From Lachnospiraceae bacterium AM93-12TA (GTDB taxonomy: Bacteria > Bacillota > Clostridia > Lachnospirales > Lachnospiraceae): DNA of 64,000 bases. Of the stretch, positions 36,241-42,466 are shown piece by piece. Location: positions 62,001 through 126,000 of the forward strand of contig JAQERH010000002.1 of assembly GCA_027698105.1 (NCBI GenBank), given 5' to 3'. Under the pieces are notes generated by a model. The model was not told the DNA's origin. It did no database searches and saw nothing but the letters and a program-made list of their open reading frames with translations. A program made the translations under genes and the position numbers. How positions within the stretch are numbered: the first letter of the stretch is position 1; every line of letters starts with the position of its first letter.

Positions 36241-36459
36241 ATGTTTAAGTTCTTTGAAGCAATCGCCGGATTTATCTCTACGATTGTCAATTTTGTGGTC
36301 AATCTCTTTGAGATGCTGGTGCTTGTTATTACCAATATTGCCCGCTCCATTGCCTGGTTGATTGCCTGCATTTCTTATCTTCCGCCCTGGCTGGTAGCCT
36401 TCGTGATTGTTCCTATCAGCCTGGCGGTAGTATTTCAAATTATTAATAAGGGGTCTTGA
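36241..36459 (+). CDS. Small inovirus membrane protein (pVI-like)
   Basis: 72 residues with two or three hydrophobic helices (about 8-38 and 46-66). It starts directly after the preceding stop (TAAATG), with GGGGGTG as ribosome site. In the M13-type order the gene after the spike encodes pVI, which anchors the spike to the virion; the match here is by position and shape only. Confidence 0.65.
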   Translation: MFKFFEAIAGFISTIVNFVVNLFEMLVLVITNIARSIAWLIACISYLPPWLVAFVIVPISLAVVFQIINKGS

Positions 36460-36460
36460 T

Positions 36461-36703
36461 ATGAAAGAAGTCATGGATTTTTGCTTGTACATTTTACAGA
36501 AAATTGTGGCTGCATTGTTTGGGTTAAATTTAGGGGGGTATAGTTTTGGTCAATTTCTTGTCGCTATTTTTGTTGTTAGTGTGTTTATTGCTTGCCTGGT
36601 TGTCAGTTTTAAGCGTGGTTCTGGGTCTCCTGCGTCTCTTACCCGTCCGACTCGCCCGCACCGGCGCGGTAATTCCGGCTCTGGCTCTGGTGATGCTTCT
36701 TAG
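36461..36703 (+). CDS. Small inovirus membrane protein, overlapping the next gene
   Basis: 80 residues: two hydrophobic stretches (about 6-25, 29-49), then a basic/Gly-Ser tail (RPHRRGNSGSGSGDAS). AAGGGG precedes the ATG. Its second half (36546-36703) is also read in another frame by the next gene. Function unknown. Confidence 0.55.
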   Translation: MKEVMDFCLYILQKIVAALFGLNLGGYSFGQFLVAIFVVSVFIACLVVSFKRGSGSPASLTRPTRPHRRGNSGSGSGDAS

Positions 36704-37457
36704 TCCATTCCCTTCGATGGCTGCTCTCCGGCTTCCAGTTGCTTCCGGTTCGGATGCAGAGGAGCTGACGCATCCAGAGGATGAGGAAGTGGACTACTAT
36801 CCCACTGCTATCACGATTGCGGATGGTGATTATACGCTTGATTATTTGTATGAATATTTTAAAGGGAAGGTGATATCAGATGTTGCTTCTTCGTCAGATG
36901 CGCTGGCAGCTCCGCAGGCTCAAGTGGAAAGTACGGAGCCGGATCCATTTGGTGCAGTCGATTCTGGTGAGTATTTACTGGATGATGCCTTACCGTTATC
37001 GGTGGAAAGTCAGACTGATTTTGTCAATGCTGTTCGCTACGATTGCACTCTTGCTGGCCGCTCTGCTACGCTCCTGTTTCCTTCCGGTTCTGAATCGTAT
37101 CTTTTTATAGATTCACAGAGGCAGCTTTGGAACATGAGCAATAATACAATTCAAGGTGTTGTGATTTATGATTCTTTATGGAATCCAACCGCGGATGAGG
37201 GTACTTTGGTCTATCTGACTCCCTGCCTGGGTAATAATTTCAGTGCAAACCATGAAGGACAGTCCCCCAACTATATCCGCCGGTATTACTGGGAGAGGTC
37301 GAATTATGGGGATCGCCTGACTTATAATACTACCTATGTGGCTGTTACTGTGACAGATAGTTCTTTCCCTTTTGTGGTTAAGGATATCCCGCTTTATGTG
37401 ATTATTCTTTTGATAGGGGGTGTGTTGCTTTGTTTATTGAAAAAATCATTGCGCTAA
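36546..37457 (+). CDS. Second spike-like inovirus surface protein
   Basis: 303 residues from a TTG start that has AGGGGGGT seven bases upstream. A long hydrophobic N-terminus ends in a signal-peptide-like LVMLLSPFPSMAA (about 49-61), directly followed by LRLPVASGSDA, the same motif found after the signal peptide of the first spike protein; VASSSDALA follows later. After an extracellular domain there is a C-terminal helix (about 277-297) and KKSLR. A GTG at 36615 is another possible start, giving a shorter N-terminus. Overlaps the previous gene by 158 bases. Confidence 0.62.
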   Translation: MVNFLSLFLLLVCLLLAWLSVLSVVLGLLRLLPVRLARTGAVIPALALVMLLSPFPSMAALRLPVASGSDAEELTHPEDEEVDYYPTAITIADGDYTLDYLYEYFKGKVISDVASSSDALAAPQAQVESTEPDPFGAVDSGEYLLDDALPLSVESQTDFVNAVRYDCTLAGRSATLLFPSGSESYLFIDSQRQLWNMSNNTIQGVVIYDSLWNPTADEGTLVYLTPCLGNNFSANHEGQSPNYIRRYYWERSNYGDRLTYNTTYVAVTVTDSSFPFVVKDIPLYVIILLIGGVLLCLLKKSLR

Positions 37458-37573
37458 TTGGTACGGTGCCGGTGCAGTTTGAGCCGCTTATGTATGTGTT
37501 TGGTCTTCTGCTCTTTCTCTGGCTGATGGATAGTTTTTTGTGGTTAGCCCGGTATTTAATCTGTGGCAGATAG
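37430..37573 (+). CDS. Small inovirus membrane protein (47 aa)
   Basis: An ORF from TTG, nine bases after ATAGGGGG, giving 47 residues with one helix (EPLMYVFGLLLFLWLMDSFL). It overlaps the end of the previous gene by 28 bases, and its stop overlaps the ribosome site of the next gene. Length and shape suit minor virion or assembly proteins. Confidence 0.5.
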   Translation: MFIEKIIALIGTVPVQFEPLMYVFGLLLFLWLMDSFLWLARYLICGR

Positions 37574-37583
37574 GCGGTGCAGC

Positions 37584-37745
37584 ATGACGTTTGCAGAGGT
37601 AAAGATAATAATTGATTGGATTTTCTCGGAGCTTGGCAAGTTTGCTGACTGGCTGTGGACGTCTGCGGCCTGGTGCGGAATGCTTCTGATTGCTCTCCCG
37701 CTTCTCCGGAAAATTATAGATATATTTAAGCGTCTGCTTAACTGA
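37584..37745 (+). CDS. Small inovirus membrane protein (53 aa)
   Basis: 53 residues, one amphipathic helix (IDWIFSELGKFADWLWT), one membrane helix (AAWCGMLLIALPLL) and a basic end (RKIIDIFKRLLN). The ATG has AGGCGGTG upstream; a GTG 21 bases earlier is less likely. It resembles minor coat proteins by size only. Confidence 0.55.
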   Translation: MTFAEVKIIIDWIFSELGKFADWLWTSAAWCGMLLIALPLLRKIIDIFKRLLN

Positions 37746-37767
37746 CGCAGAAAGGTGGTGTTTTTTT

Positions 37768-38061
37768 ATGATGCGTTTGAAAGAACGGTTTAGTAACAGT
37801 CAGATGGCTCGCGCCGGCGCGGCGGTTCCGGTGCTTGTGGTTGGCTCTCCGCTTACAGCTTTTGCTTCTGGTGGGGAGGCAGTTACTAAACCGATGACTT
37901 CTTTGCTTGCTTCGTTTACATCTGTTGCAGCCTGGATGTGGGCAGAGATTGGTAAGCTCCTTACCTGGATTTTAGATCAGCCGATTTTACTGCTTGCTAT
38001 GTCTTTGTTCTTTGTGGGAGCCATTGTCAGCTTCTTTATTCGTGTATTCCATAGTGTTTAG
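37768..38061 (+). CDS. Inovirus major coat protein precursor (pVIII-like)
   Basis: 97 residues with a signal peptide ending TAFA at about residue 33, leaving a mature protein of about 64 residues. The mature part has an amphipathic helix (TSLLASFTSVAAWMWAEI), one membrane helix (ILLLAMSLFFVGAIVSFFI) and a short end RVFHSV. Coat proteins of filamentous phages have this size and order. The next gene repeats its last 40 residues almost exactly. Confidence 0.75.
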   Translation: MMRLKERFSNSQMARAGAAVPVLVVGSPLTAFASGGEAVTKPMTSLLASFTSVAAWMWAEIGKLLTWILDQPILLLAMSLFFVGAIVSFFIRVFHSV

Positions 38062-38072
38062 GAGGTCTTGGT

Positions 38073-38240
38073 ATGAGTGAATTGTTGGGTAGTTTTACGG
38101 AAGTCGCGGCTTGGATGTGGAAGGAAATCGGCCTTTTACTTACTTGGATTTTAAATCAGCCGATTTTACTGCTTGCTATGTCTCTGTTCTTTGTGGGAGC
38201 CATTGTCAGCTTCTTTATTCGTGTGTTCCATAGCGTTTAG
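38073..38240 (+). CDS. Leaderless paralogue of the major coat protein
   Basis: 55 residues, start ATG with GGAGG upstream. From AAWMW to the end it matches the previous protein with only a few changes (K for A, L for K, N for D), but it has no signal peptide. The two copies are also nearly identical at DNA level from about 38155 to 38240. Too short for usual gene calling. It could be a minor form inserted without signal peptidase or a decoy of a recent duplication. Confidence 0.7.
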   Translation: MSELLGSFTEVAAWMWKEIGLLLTWILNQPILLLAMSLFFVGAIVSFFIRVFHSV

Positions 38241-38244
38241 AGCT

Positions 38245-38271
38245 GGAGGGGCTTCCGCCCCTCCTTTTTTT
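38245..38271 (+). terminator. Strong terminator after the coat genes
   Basis: GGAGGGGC-TTCC-GCCCCTCC, a perfect 8-base stem, then seven T's. Filamentous phages often place a terminator here so that coat mRNA outnumbers assembly-gene mRNA. Confidence 0.92.
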
Positions 38272-38281
38272 GGGGGTTGTT

Positions 38282-38437
38282 ATGATTCAATTTTTATCTG
38301 ATTTTTGGGATATATTTATTTATCCGATTTCACTGTCTATTAATTTTGAAAATCCAGTGTACTGGGTCGTGTATGCTGTATTGGCCGTATCCGGCTTAGT
38401 AGCTTTAGTCAGACGCCTGATAGGAATAGGGAGGTAA
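38282..38437 (+). CDS. Small membrane protein coupled to the Zot gene
   Basis: 51 residues with a hydrophobic first half (IFIYPISLSINF) and a helix (YWVVYAVLAVSGLVALV) with basic end RRLIGIGR. Its stop overlaps the Zot start (TAATG), so they are translationally coupled. Probably a morphogenesis or minor coat protein acting with Zot. Confidence 0.6.
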   Translation: MIQFLSDFWDIFIYPISLSINFENPVYWVVYAVLAVSGLVALVRRLIGIGR

Positions 38438-39189
38438 TGATGGCTTATATCCTTTTGATTCTTGTCTTTTGTGGTTTTATGTTTGTATCGGTTCAGGCTT
38501 ATCGTTACCGAAACCCTTATAAGCTCTATATGTGTTTTGGAAAAAAGGGATCTGGCAAGACGACTCTGATGACGAAGCTCGCTCTTCAGTACCAGAAAAA
38601 AGGGTGGCATGTTTATTGTGATCGGGAAATACCAGGCGTCACTCTCTTCCGTACCGAAGATTTTGGTCGTTATGAATTTCCGCCAAACTCTCTGATCCTG
38701 ATTGATGAGGTTGGTCTTGTCTGGGATAACCGGAATTTTAAGAACTTTCCTGAACATGTGAAGGTGTATTTTAAGTACCAGAGACAGTATAAGCATGTGG
38801 TATATCTTTTCTCCCAGAGCTTTGATATTGATAAGAAAATCAGGGACTTAACTGACCACTTGTATATCGTGCAGAATTTCTTTAATTGCTTCTCGATAGC
38901 CAGACGCGTCACGAAGACTCTGACAGTCGTTCATGCTGACCGTTCTGCCCAGGGAGAAAGTAAAATTGTTGATGATTATCACATTGATTCTCTTCTCTTT
39001 GCTTTCTTTGGTTCGGTTCGTGTCACTTACATACCAAAGTATGCGAAGTATTTTAGCAGCTATAACCCGCCTGTGCTTCCGCCGGCGAAAGGGGAACCGC
39101 TCCCAGCTCCAGAGCGAAGCCGGCCGCACAGGTTGCTGGCGGCCGCTCGCGAACGGGCTGAGATTCTGCGTCATTGGAATAAAAAATAA
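38437..39189 (+). CDS. zot: Zot/pI-like morphogenesis ATPase
   Basis: A 250-aa Zonular-occludens-toxin-domain ATPase, the hallmark protein of inoviruses, which drives virion extrusion. Walker A GKKGSGKT at 35-42, Walker B SLILIDEVGLV at 85-95. The membrane helix is at the N-terminus (about 4-20), before the ATPase, and there is none at the C-terminus, which is proline- and arginine-rich. M13 pI has its helix after the ATPase. Confidence 0.9.
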   Translation: MMAYILLILVFCGFMFVSVQAYRYRNPYKLYMCFGKKGSGKTTLMTKLALQYQKKGWHVYCDREIPGVTLFRTEDFGRYEFPPNSLILIDEVGLVWDNRNFKNFPEHVKVYFKYQRQYKHVVYLFSQSFDIDKKIRDLTDHLYIVQNFFNCFSIARRVTKTLTVVHADRSAQGESKIVDDYHIDSLLFAFFGSVRVTYIPKYAKYFSSYNPPVLPPAKGEPLPAPERSRPHRLLAAARERAEILRHWNKK

Positions 39190-39281
39190 TTCTAGTTAAT
39201 TATCTGATTATTTCTTGCTGCAGAAACGCTATTGTTTATTAAAACGTGACAATTTAAGTGTTTTTGATTTTGGTGTTTAAT

Positions 39282-39393
39282 TGTGGATAACTTTTATATT
39301 GTTCTTTTTTCTTGGCATTGCCCCTCTGTCTAATAAGGGGCAATGTTCCGTCAAACCTTGACACTTTATCCACAATTCTTTCTTTGTGGATAA
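39282..39393 (+). other. Candidate phage origin: three DnaA boxes and a hairpin
   Basis: TGTGGATAA at 39282-39290 and 39385-39393 and TTATCCACA at 39366-39374 are perfect DnaA boxes. Between them lies a hairpin of CATTGCCCCT (39316-39325) and AGGGGCAATG (39336-39345) with a 10-base loop. The segment is AT-rich, noncoding and directly before the initiator gene. The hairpin may be the nicking site or the complementary-strand origin. Confidence 0.65.
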
Positions 39394-39417
39394 CTCTTAA
39401 TTAGGAGGTTTTGAGTT

Positions 39418-40332
39418 ATGATTAGCTATTATATGCCTTATTTTCAGGATGGAATGATTCATTCTTGTGATAATCTTCGGTTATCCTTTGAATGTTCCGA
39501 GCATGGACTTCCTTCCTTGATTTATTATTTAAATTCAATTCCTGAAGTTCAGTATTATCAATCCTTTAAGGATTATTCCTACAAACATTTGTTTGTTTTT
39601 GGTATGAAAGGTCTTTCTTTCTCCATTGGTCTTTCTTTGAATGGTAATAGTAAAGCAGATGTCTATAAAGGTTTTGTTGATGTGAATCCTAACAAGATTT
39701 TAGGCAGTGTCACATTTGCTGGTGGTTTCATCCGCGTGGAGGAAGCGACTCCATTCAATAATTCAGATGATGATGCTTGTTTTTGTTTCTTTCTGAGAAG
39801 GCAGCTCGCTGTTCTTTTTGGTGATATCATGCGTCAGTTGAAGCTTTGTTGTTTATCTGCCAGTGTAAAGCGGTTTGATTTTGCGGTTGATGTTCCATTT
39901 CCCAGGGATGAGGTGCAGCTTTTAAAGGATCAGCGTAATTATTATTTATTTTCCCGTTCTGCTCTTGATTTCACAGAGTACCTTGGTCAGGCGGATGCCG
40001 GTGGCCGCGTGAAGGTTTATAATAAACAGATTGAGTCAGAACTTGATTATCCATTAACACGAATTGAGATTACCTGTGATAGTTTTGATTATCAGCGCTT
40101 TAGTAGTAAATGGCCAAAAGTCTACCTGAAGAATCTGGTTGATTTTGAGAATGATTCTCTTACAGTCAAGCTCCTTCGTCGACTTCCGGCGAATGAGTTC
40201 CAGGAATATTATCAGACTCTCAGTCATAACACACGAAAGAAGTATCAGGGTATCCTTTTTGAAACCCCCTTTACTGTTCCGGAACTGGCCTTTCAGGCGG
40301 TGATATCTGTTTTAAAAGAATTTGAATTATAA
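39418..40332 (+). CDS. rep: Rolling-circle replication initiator
   Basis: A 304-aa protein of the Rep_trans/replication-initiation-factor type. The landmarks are KRFDFAVDVP near 151-160, GRVKVYNKQIES near 196-207 (with the likely catalytic tyrosine 201) and LTRIEIT near 213-219. It would nick the double-stranded form to start single-strand synthesis. AGGAGG is nine bases upstream. Followed by a strong terminator. Confidence 0.82.
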   Translation: MISYYMPYFQDGMIHSCDNLRLSFECSEHGLPSLIYYLNSIPEVQYYQSFKDYSYKHLFVFGMKGLSFSIGLSLNGNSKADVYKGFVDVNPNKILGSVTFAGGFIRVEEATPFNNSDDDACFCFFLRRQLAVLFGDIMRQLKLCCLSASVKRFDFAVDVPFPRDEVQLLKDQRNYYLFSRSALDFTEYLGQADAGGRVKVYNKQIESELDYPLTRIEITCDSFDYQRFSSKWPKVYLKNLVDFENDSLTVKLLRRLPANEFQEYYQTLSHNTRKKYQGILFETPFTVPELAFQAVISVLKEFEL

Positions 40333-40334
40333 TA

Positions 40335-40370
40335 AAAATCCCCTGAGGTTATGCCCCAGGGGATTTTTTT
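40335..40370. terminator. Bidirectional terminator after rep
   Basis: AAAATCCCCTG (about 40335-40345) pairs with CAGGGGATTTT (40357-40367) with A-run and T-run on either side, so it can end both rep and the converging minus-strand gene, whose stop codon lies in the T-run. Confidence 0.88.
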
Positions 40371-40650
40371 ATCCGATTTTTTGTGGAATCAGGTTCCGGC
40401 CTTCCAGAACAGTGATGACGGTTTCCATTTCGTCATTCAGTTTTTTAAATTCTTTTTTATTGTCATGTCTTAAAGCTGTCACCTGGAAGGTCAGCTCCTC
40501 TACATGATTTTTAGTTACTTCCTGTTTGATAGCTAACATTTCTAACTGGGCTTTGATGGGTTTTAATTTTTCATCCATCTTTTTGTCCATTGCTTCTACT
40601 TTCTCATCCATTATTTTTTCAATGGCTTGTAATAATTCCTGATGTTCCAT
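40369..40650 (-). CDS. Coiled-coil protein of the prophage regulator pair
   Basis: 93 residues, almost all charged heptads (EKVEAMDKKMDEKLKPIKAQ and on), predicted as one long coiled coil without a membrane segment. GGAGGGATGAGCAA precedes the ATG. It lies four bases after the ribbon-helix-helix gene and is co-transcribed. It may be a regulator partner or antirepressor; function unknown. Confidence 0.7.
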   Translation of the reverse strand: MEHQELLQAIEKIMDEKVEAMDKKMDEKLKPIKAQLEMLAIKQEVTKNHVEELTFQVTALRHDNKKEFKKLNDEMETVITVLEGRNLIPQKIG

Positions 40651-40654
40651 TTGC

Positions 40655-40921
40655 TCATCCCTCCTTAGCTTCTAGGTTGATTGTAGCATGGTTTTCGGTA
40701 TCTGTCCAGTCAGGCGTCTGGCTGCTCTCCAATTGCCCCCCCCCCCCTGAACACGCGTTTGCTATATCTTTGTCTATTAGGGTTTTGATATAGTTGCTTA
40801 CATTTCCGTTGGCTCTTTCCTTTACTGGTATTTCGTAACTTTTAGGTAGGGATATATTGGGACGCCATTTATTTTCTTTTTGCCAATTATTTTGACGCTT
40901 GTTTCTTTTTTGAATGTCCAT
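40655..40921 (-). CDS. Ribbon-helix-helix-like regulator with a G12 tract
   Basis: About 88 residues. The segment ISLPKSYEIPVKERA then NVSNYIKTLIDKDI (about 27-57) fits a ribbon-helix-helix DNA-binding domain. The start at 40921 has AGGT upstream; open frame continues to 40951. Twelve consecutive G's (coding strand; 40736-40747 as C on plus) encode GGGG just after the domain, so slippage would swap the C-terminal tail. Three palindromes lie just upstream, so it is probably the autoregulated phage repressor. Confidence 0.68.
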   Translation of the reverse strand: MDIQKRNKRQNNWQKENKWRPNISLPKSYEIPVKERANGNVSNYIKTLIDKDIANACSGGGGQLESSQTPDWTDTENHATINLEAKEG

Positions 40922-40931
40922 TTTATACCTC

Positions 40932-41000
40932 ATAATGTGCATTATTGCCAAAGCGTAATGCGCATTATTGTTAGTTTTGTCACTTGTGTAATGCGCATTA
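40932..41000. promoter_or_regulatory. Three palindromic operators
   Basis: ATAATGTGCATTAT (40932-40945), TAATGCGCATTA (40956-40967) and TAATGCGCATTA (40989-41000), centres 23 and 33 bases apart. Placed just upstream of the minus-strand regulator and facing the rightward genes, they look like its binding sites. Confidence 0.75.
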
Positions 41001-41255
41001 TTGTGTTAATATTTAAAATACAAATAAGAGATAGTTAATTGATTGATAAAGTTATTTGAATAACAGGATAAGGACTGCTATAAAAGCAATCCCGCCTACA
41101 ATGAGTTTGATAATAATATCACCTCCTTGTATTATTTTTTTTCTCTTGTTTGTCCGGAACTGCTCCTTCTTTCTTGGCGGTCTGGCGGGGTTAGTTCCGG
41201 TGTTCATCCAGTTTGTTTCATTGTATCACAATTTTTTTGTTTTTAGGAGGTTTTT
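41001..41255. other. Phage intergenic region
   Basis: AT-rich, between the divergent regulator and the 76-aa gene. It should hold the promoter of the rightward genes and, on the minus strand, a possible micro-ORF (separate entry). No other structure is evident. Confidence 0.4.
41052..41117 (-). CDS. Possible 21-aa hydrophobic peptide without ATG
   Basis: A perfect ribosome site, AAGGAGGTGAT, on the minus strand is followed not by ATG but by ATT ATT ATC and then a clean frame encoding a lysine-flanked helix, KLIVGGIAFIAVLILLFK. Translation would need a rare ATT start. The hydrophobic peptide resembles small phage membrane peptides or type I toxin-like peptides. Highly uncertain. Confidence 0.3.
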   Translation of the reverse strand: MIIKLIVGGIAFIAVLILLFK

Positions 41256-41486
41256 ATGTTGAATTTGAATTTTCCTGCACGTATTTTAGAGATTGCTGAT
41301 TCTATCTCTGATTCTTCAATACGGAGACGCTTTTTAGCATCTCTGACAAATGAAGGGCGCTGCGCTGAATTTGTTTTAGGGTCGATATTTACATTCTTCC
41401 TTTTTGGTTTTCTTTCTGTCGAAGATTATTCTTACCTTAATGCTTATATTATTGAGAATTATACAGGTGAAGGGTTAGGCAGGTGA
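41256..41486 (+). CDS. Small phage protein of unknown function (76 aa)
   Basis: 76 residues, TTAGGAGG upstream of the ATG. A charged N-terminal half (ARILEIADSISDSSIRRRFLASL) and a short hydrophobic run (FVLGSIFTFFLFGFL). First of four small rightward genes next to the replication region. Not recognised. Confidence 0.6.
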   Translation: MLNLNFPARILEIADSISDSSIRRRFLASLTNEGRCAEFVLGSIFTFFLFGFLSVEDYSYLNAYIIENYTGEGLGR

Positions 41487-41490
41487 TTTT

Positions 41491-41667
41491 ATGTGTAAAG
41501 AAACGCGCCGCATGAGTCGCAAGCTTCTTACTGATGAGATAGAACGGACAACTATCTGGCTTTCTGCTCATTCTCCGGCAGCTCCGGAGTTTCAATTTTA
41601 TTCGTTTCATCTCTCCAGACTTGGCCTCATGCTTCGTTATCTGGATGGTGAAATAGATTCTTTTTAG
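41491..41667 (+). CDS. Small phage protein of unknown function (58 aa)
   Basis: 58 residues from an ATG with CAGGTG upstream, five bases after the previous stop. Soluble, rich in Arg and Leu (KETRRMSRKLLTDEIERTT). A sequence like GGAGGGA...TCCCTCC just after it may form a hairpin. Function unknown. Confidence 0.55.
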   Translation: MCKETRRMSRKLLTDEIERTTIWLSAHSPAAPEFQFYSFHLSRLGLMLRYLDGEIDSF

Positions 41668-41744
41668 GCAATACGGAGGGAGCGGTTGGCTCTCCTTCCC
41701 TCCCTCCTTTGCAGATACATAAATTTATTTTAGGAGGTATGTTT

Positions 41745-41984
41745 ATGATGTTTGAAATTTTAGGTATTGAGAAGGTTGACTATAAGTCTCGCCGTACTGG
41801 TCAGCAGGTTCGCGGTACAAATCTTTATTGTGTTGATGGCCAGCCGCATCCAGGTTTGATTGGCCAGCGTGTAGAACGGTTATACATCAAGGAAGCGATT
41901 GATTGCTCTTCTCTTTCTCTGGGAGATCGGATTGATGTATATTATAATCGGTATGGTTCCGTTGAGTCAGTTCACTTAGCTTAA
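41745..41984 (+). CDS. Probable inovirus ssDNA-binding protein (pV-like)
   Basis: 79 residues, ATGATG start with TTAGGAGG upstream. FEILGIEKVDYKSRRTGQQV, then GTNLYCVDGQ and GDRIDVYYNRYGSVESV: small beta-rich proteins of this look accompany rep genes of clostridial inoviruses and fit the size of gene V proteins that coat progeny ssDNA. Assignment is by shape and context. Confidence 0.6.
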   Translation: MMFEILGIEKVDYKSRRTGQQVRGTNLYCVDGQPHPGLIGQRVERLYIKEAIDCSSLSLGDRIDVYYNRYGSVESVHLA

Positions 41985-42199
41985 CACTTCCGCGAAGCCA
42001 ATCTCCGTGGCTGGATGTGCAGCCATTCTTTAATTGCTGATTTCCCTTTCCGGTGAGAGATAACTTTCAGCGTGGAGAGCTGGGAGCATCGCCGGGGGGC
42101 CCGGCTCTCTCGCGGCAATGTCAGCTCAGACTTTGGTTTGAGCTGACATTTTCTGTAGTGGGATGCCACAACAAATTAACAGGAGGTAGAGGTAGAAAT
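41985..42199 (+). other. Hairpin-rich noncoding segment, possible packaging signal
   Basis: Contains GCCGGG-GGG-CCCGGC near 42092-42106 nested beside GAGAGC/GCTCTC arms, and a 12-base perfect stem AATGTCAGCTCA/TGAGCTGACATT near 42116-42151. No convincing gene. Filamentous phages carry a hairpin packaging signal and a minus-strand origin in such a gap. Confidence 0.5.
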
Positions 42200-42466
42200 A
42201 TGTTACTGGAAATAGATAACTGTACGGCTGCTTATATCTACCATATGACAAAAAATCGTTTATCTTGGGTAGAACGCAGAATTGAACATAACGAACATTT
42301 TTTGGATTCCTTCGGGCAAGCGATTCCGCGTTTTGAACTTGATAATATGCGTCTGGAGGGTGAGCGTTATAAGCTTAGTCTCCTGCTTCAGCGTTTGGAA
42401 TTGGCATTTGTAGAGTCCTGGAATGATGCAGAACTACGCGGTATAATTATTCGTCCGAAAGAATAG
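42200..42466 (+). CDS. Small phage protein ending in the right repeat
   Basis: 88 residues, ATG with AGAGGT upstream. Helical and charged (NRLSWVERRIEHNEHFLDSF). Its stop codon lies ten bases inside the right direct repeat, so the last codons would be kept after excision. Not recognised. Confidence 0.6.
   Translation: MLLEIDNCTAAYIYHMTKNRLSWVERRIEHNEHFLDSFGQAIPRFELDNMRLEGERYKLSLLLQRLELAFVESWNDAELRGIIIRPKE

Noticed and set aside
41056-41262. Plus-strand open frame of 68 codons in the phage intergenic region
   Set aside because: It begins at TTG without a ribosome site and runs through promoter-like sequence and into the site of the next gene.
42053-42199. Upstream extension of the 88-aa phage gene
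   Set aside because: It would translate the hairpin block; a good ribosome site lies directly before the ATG at 42200.
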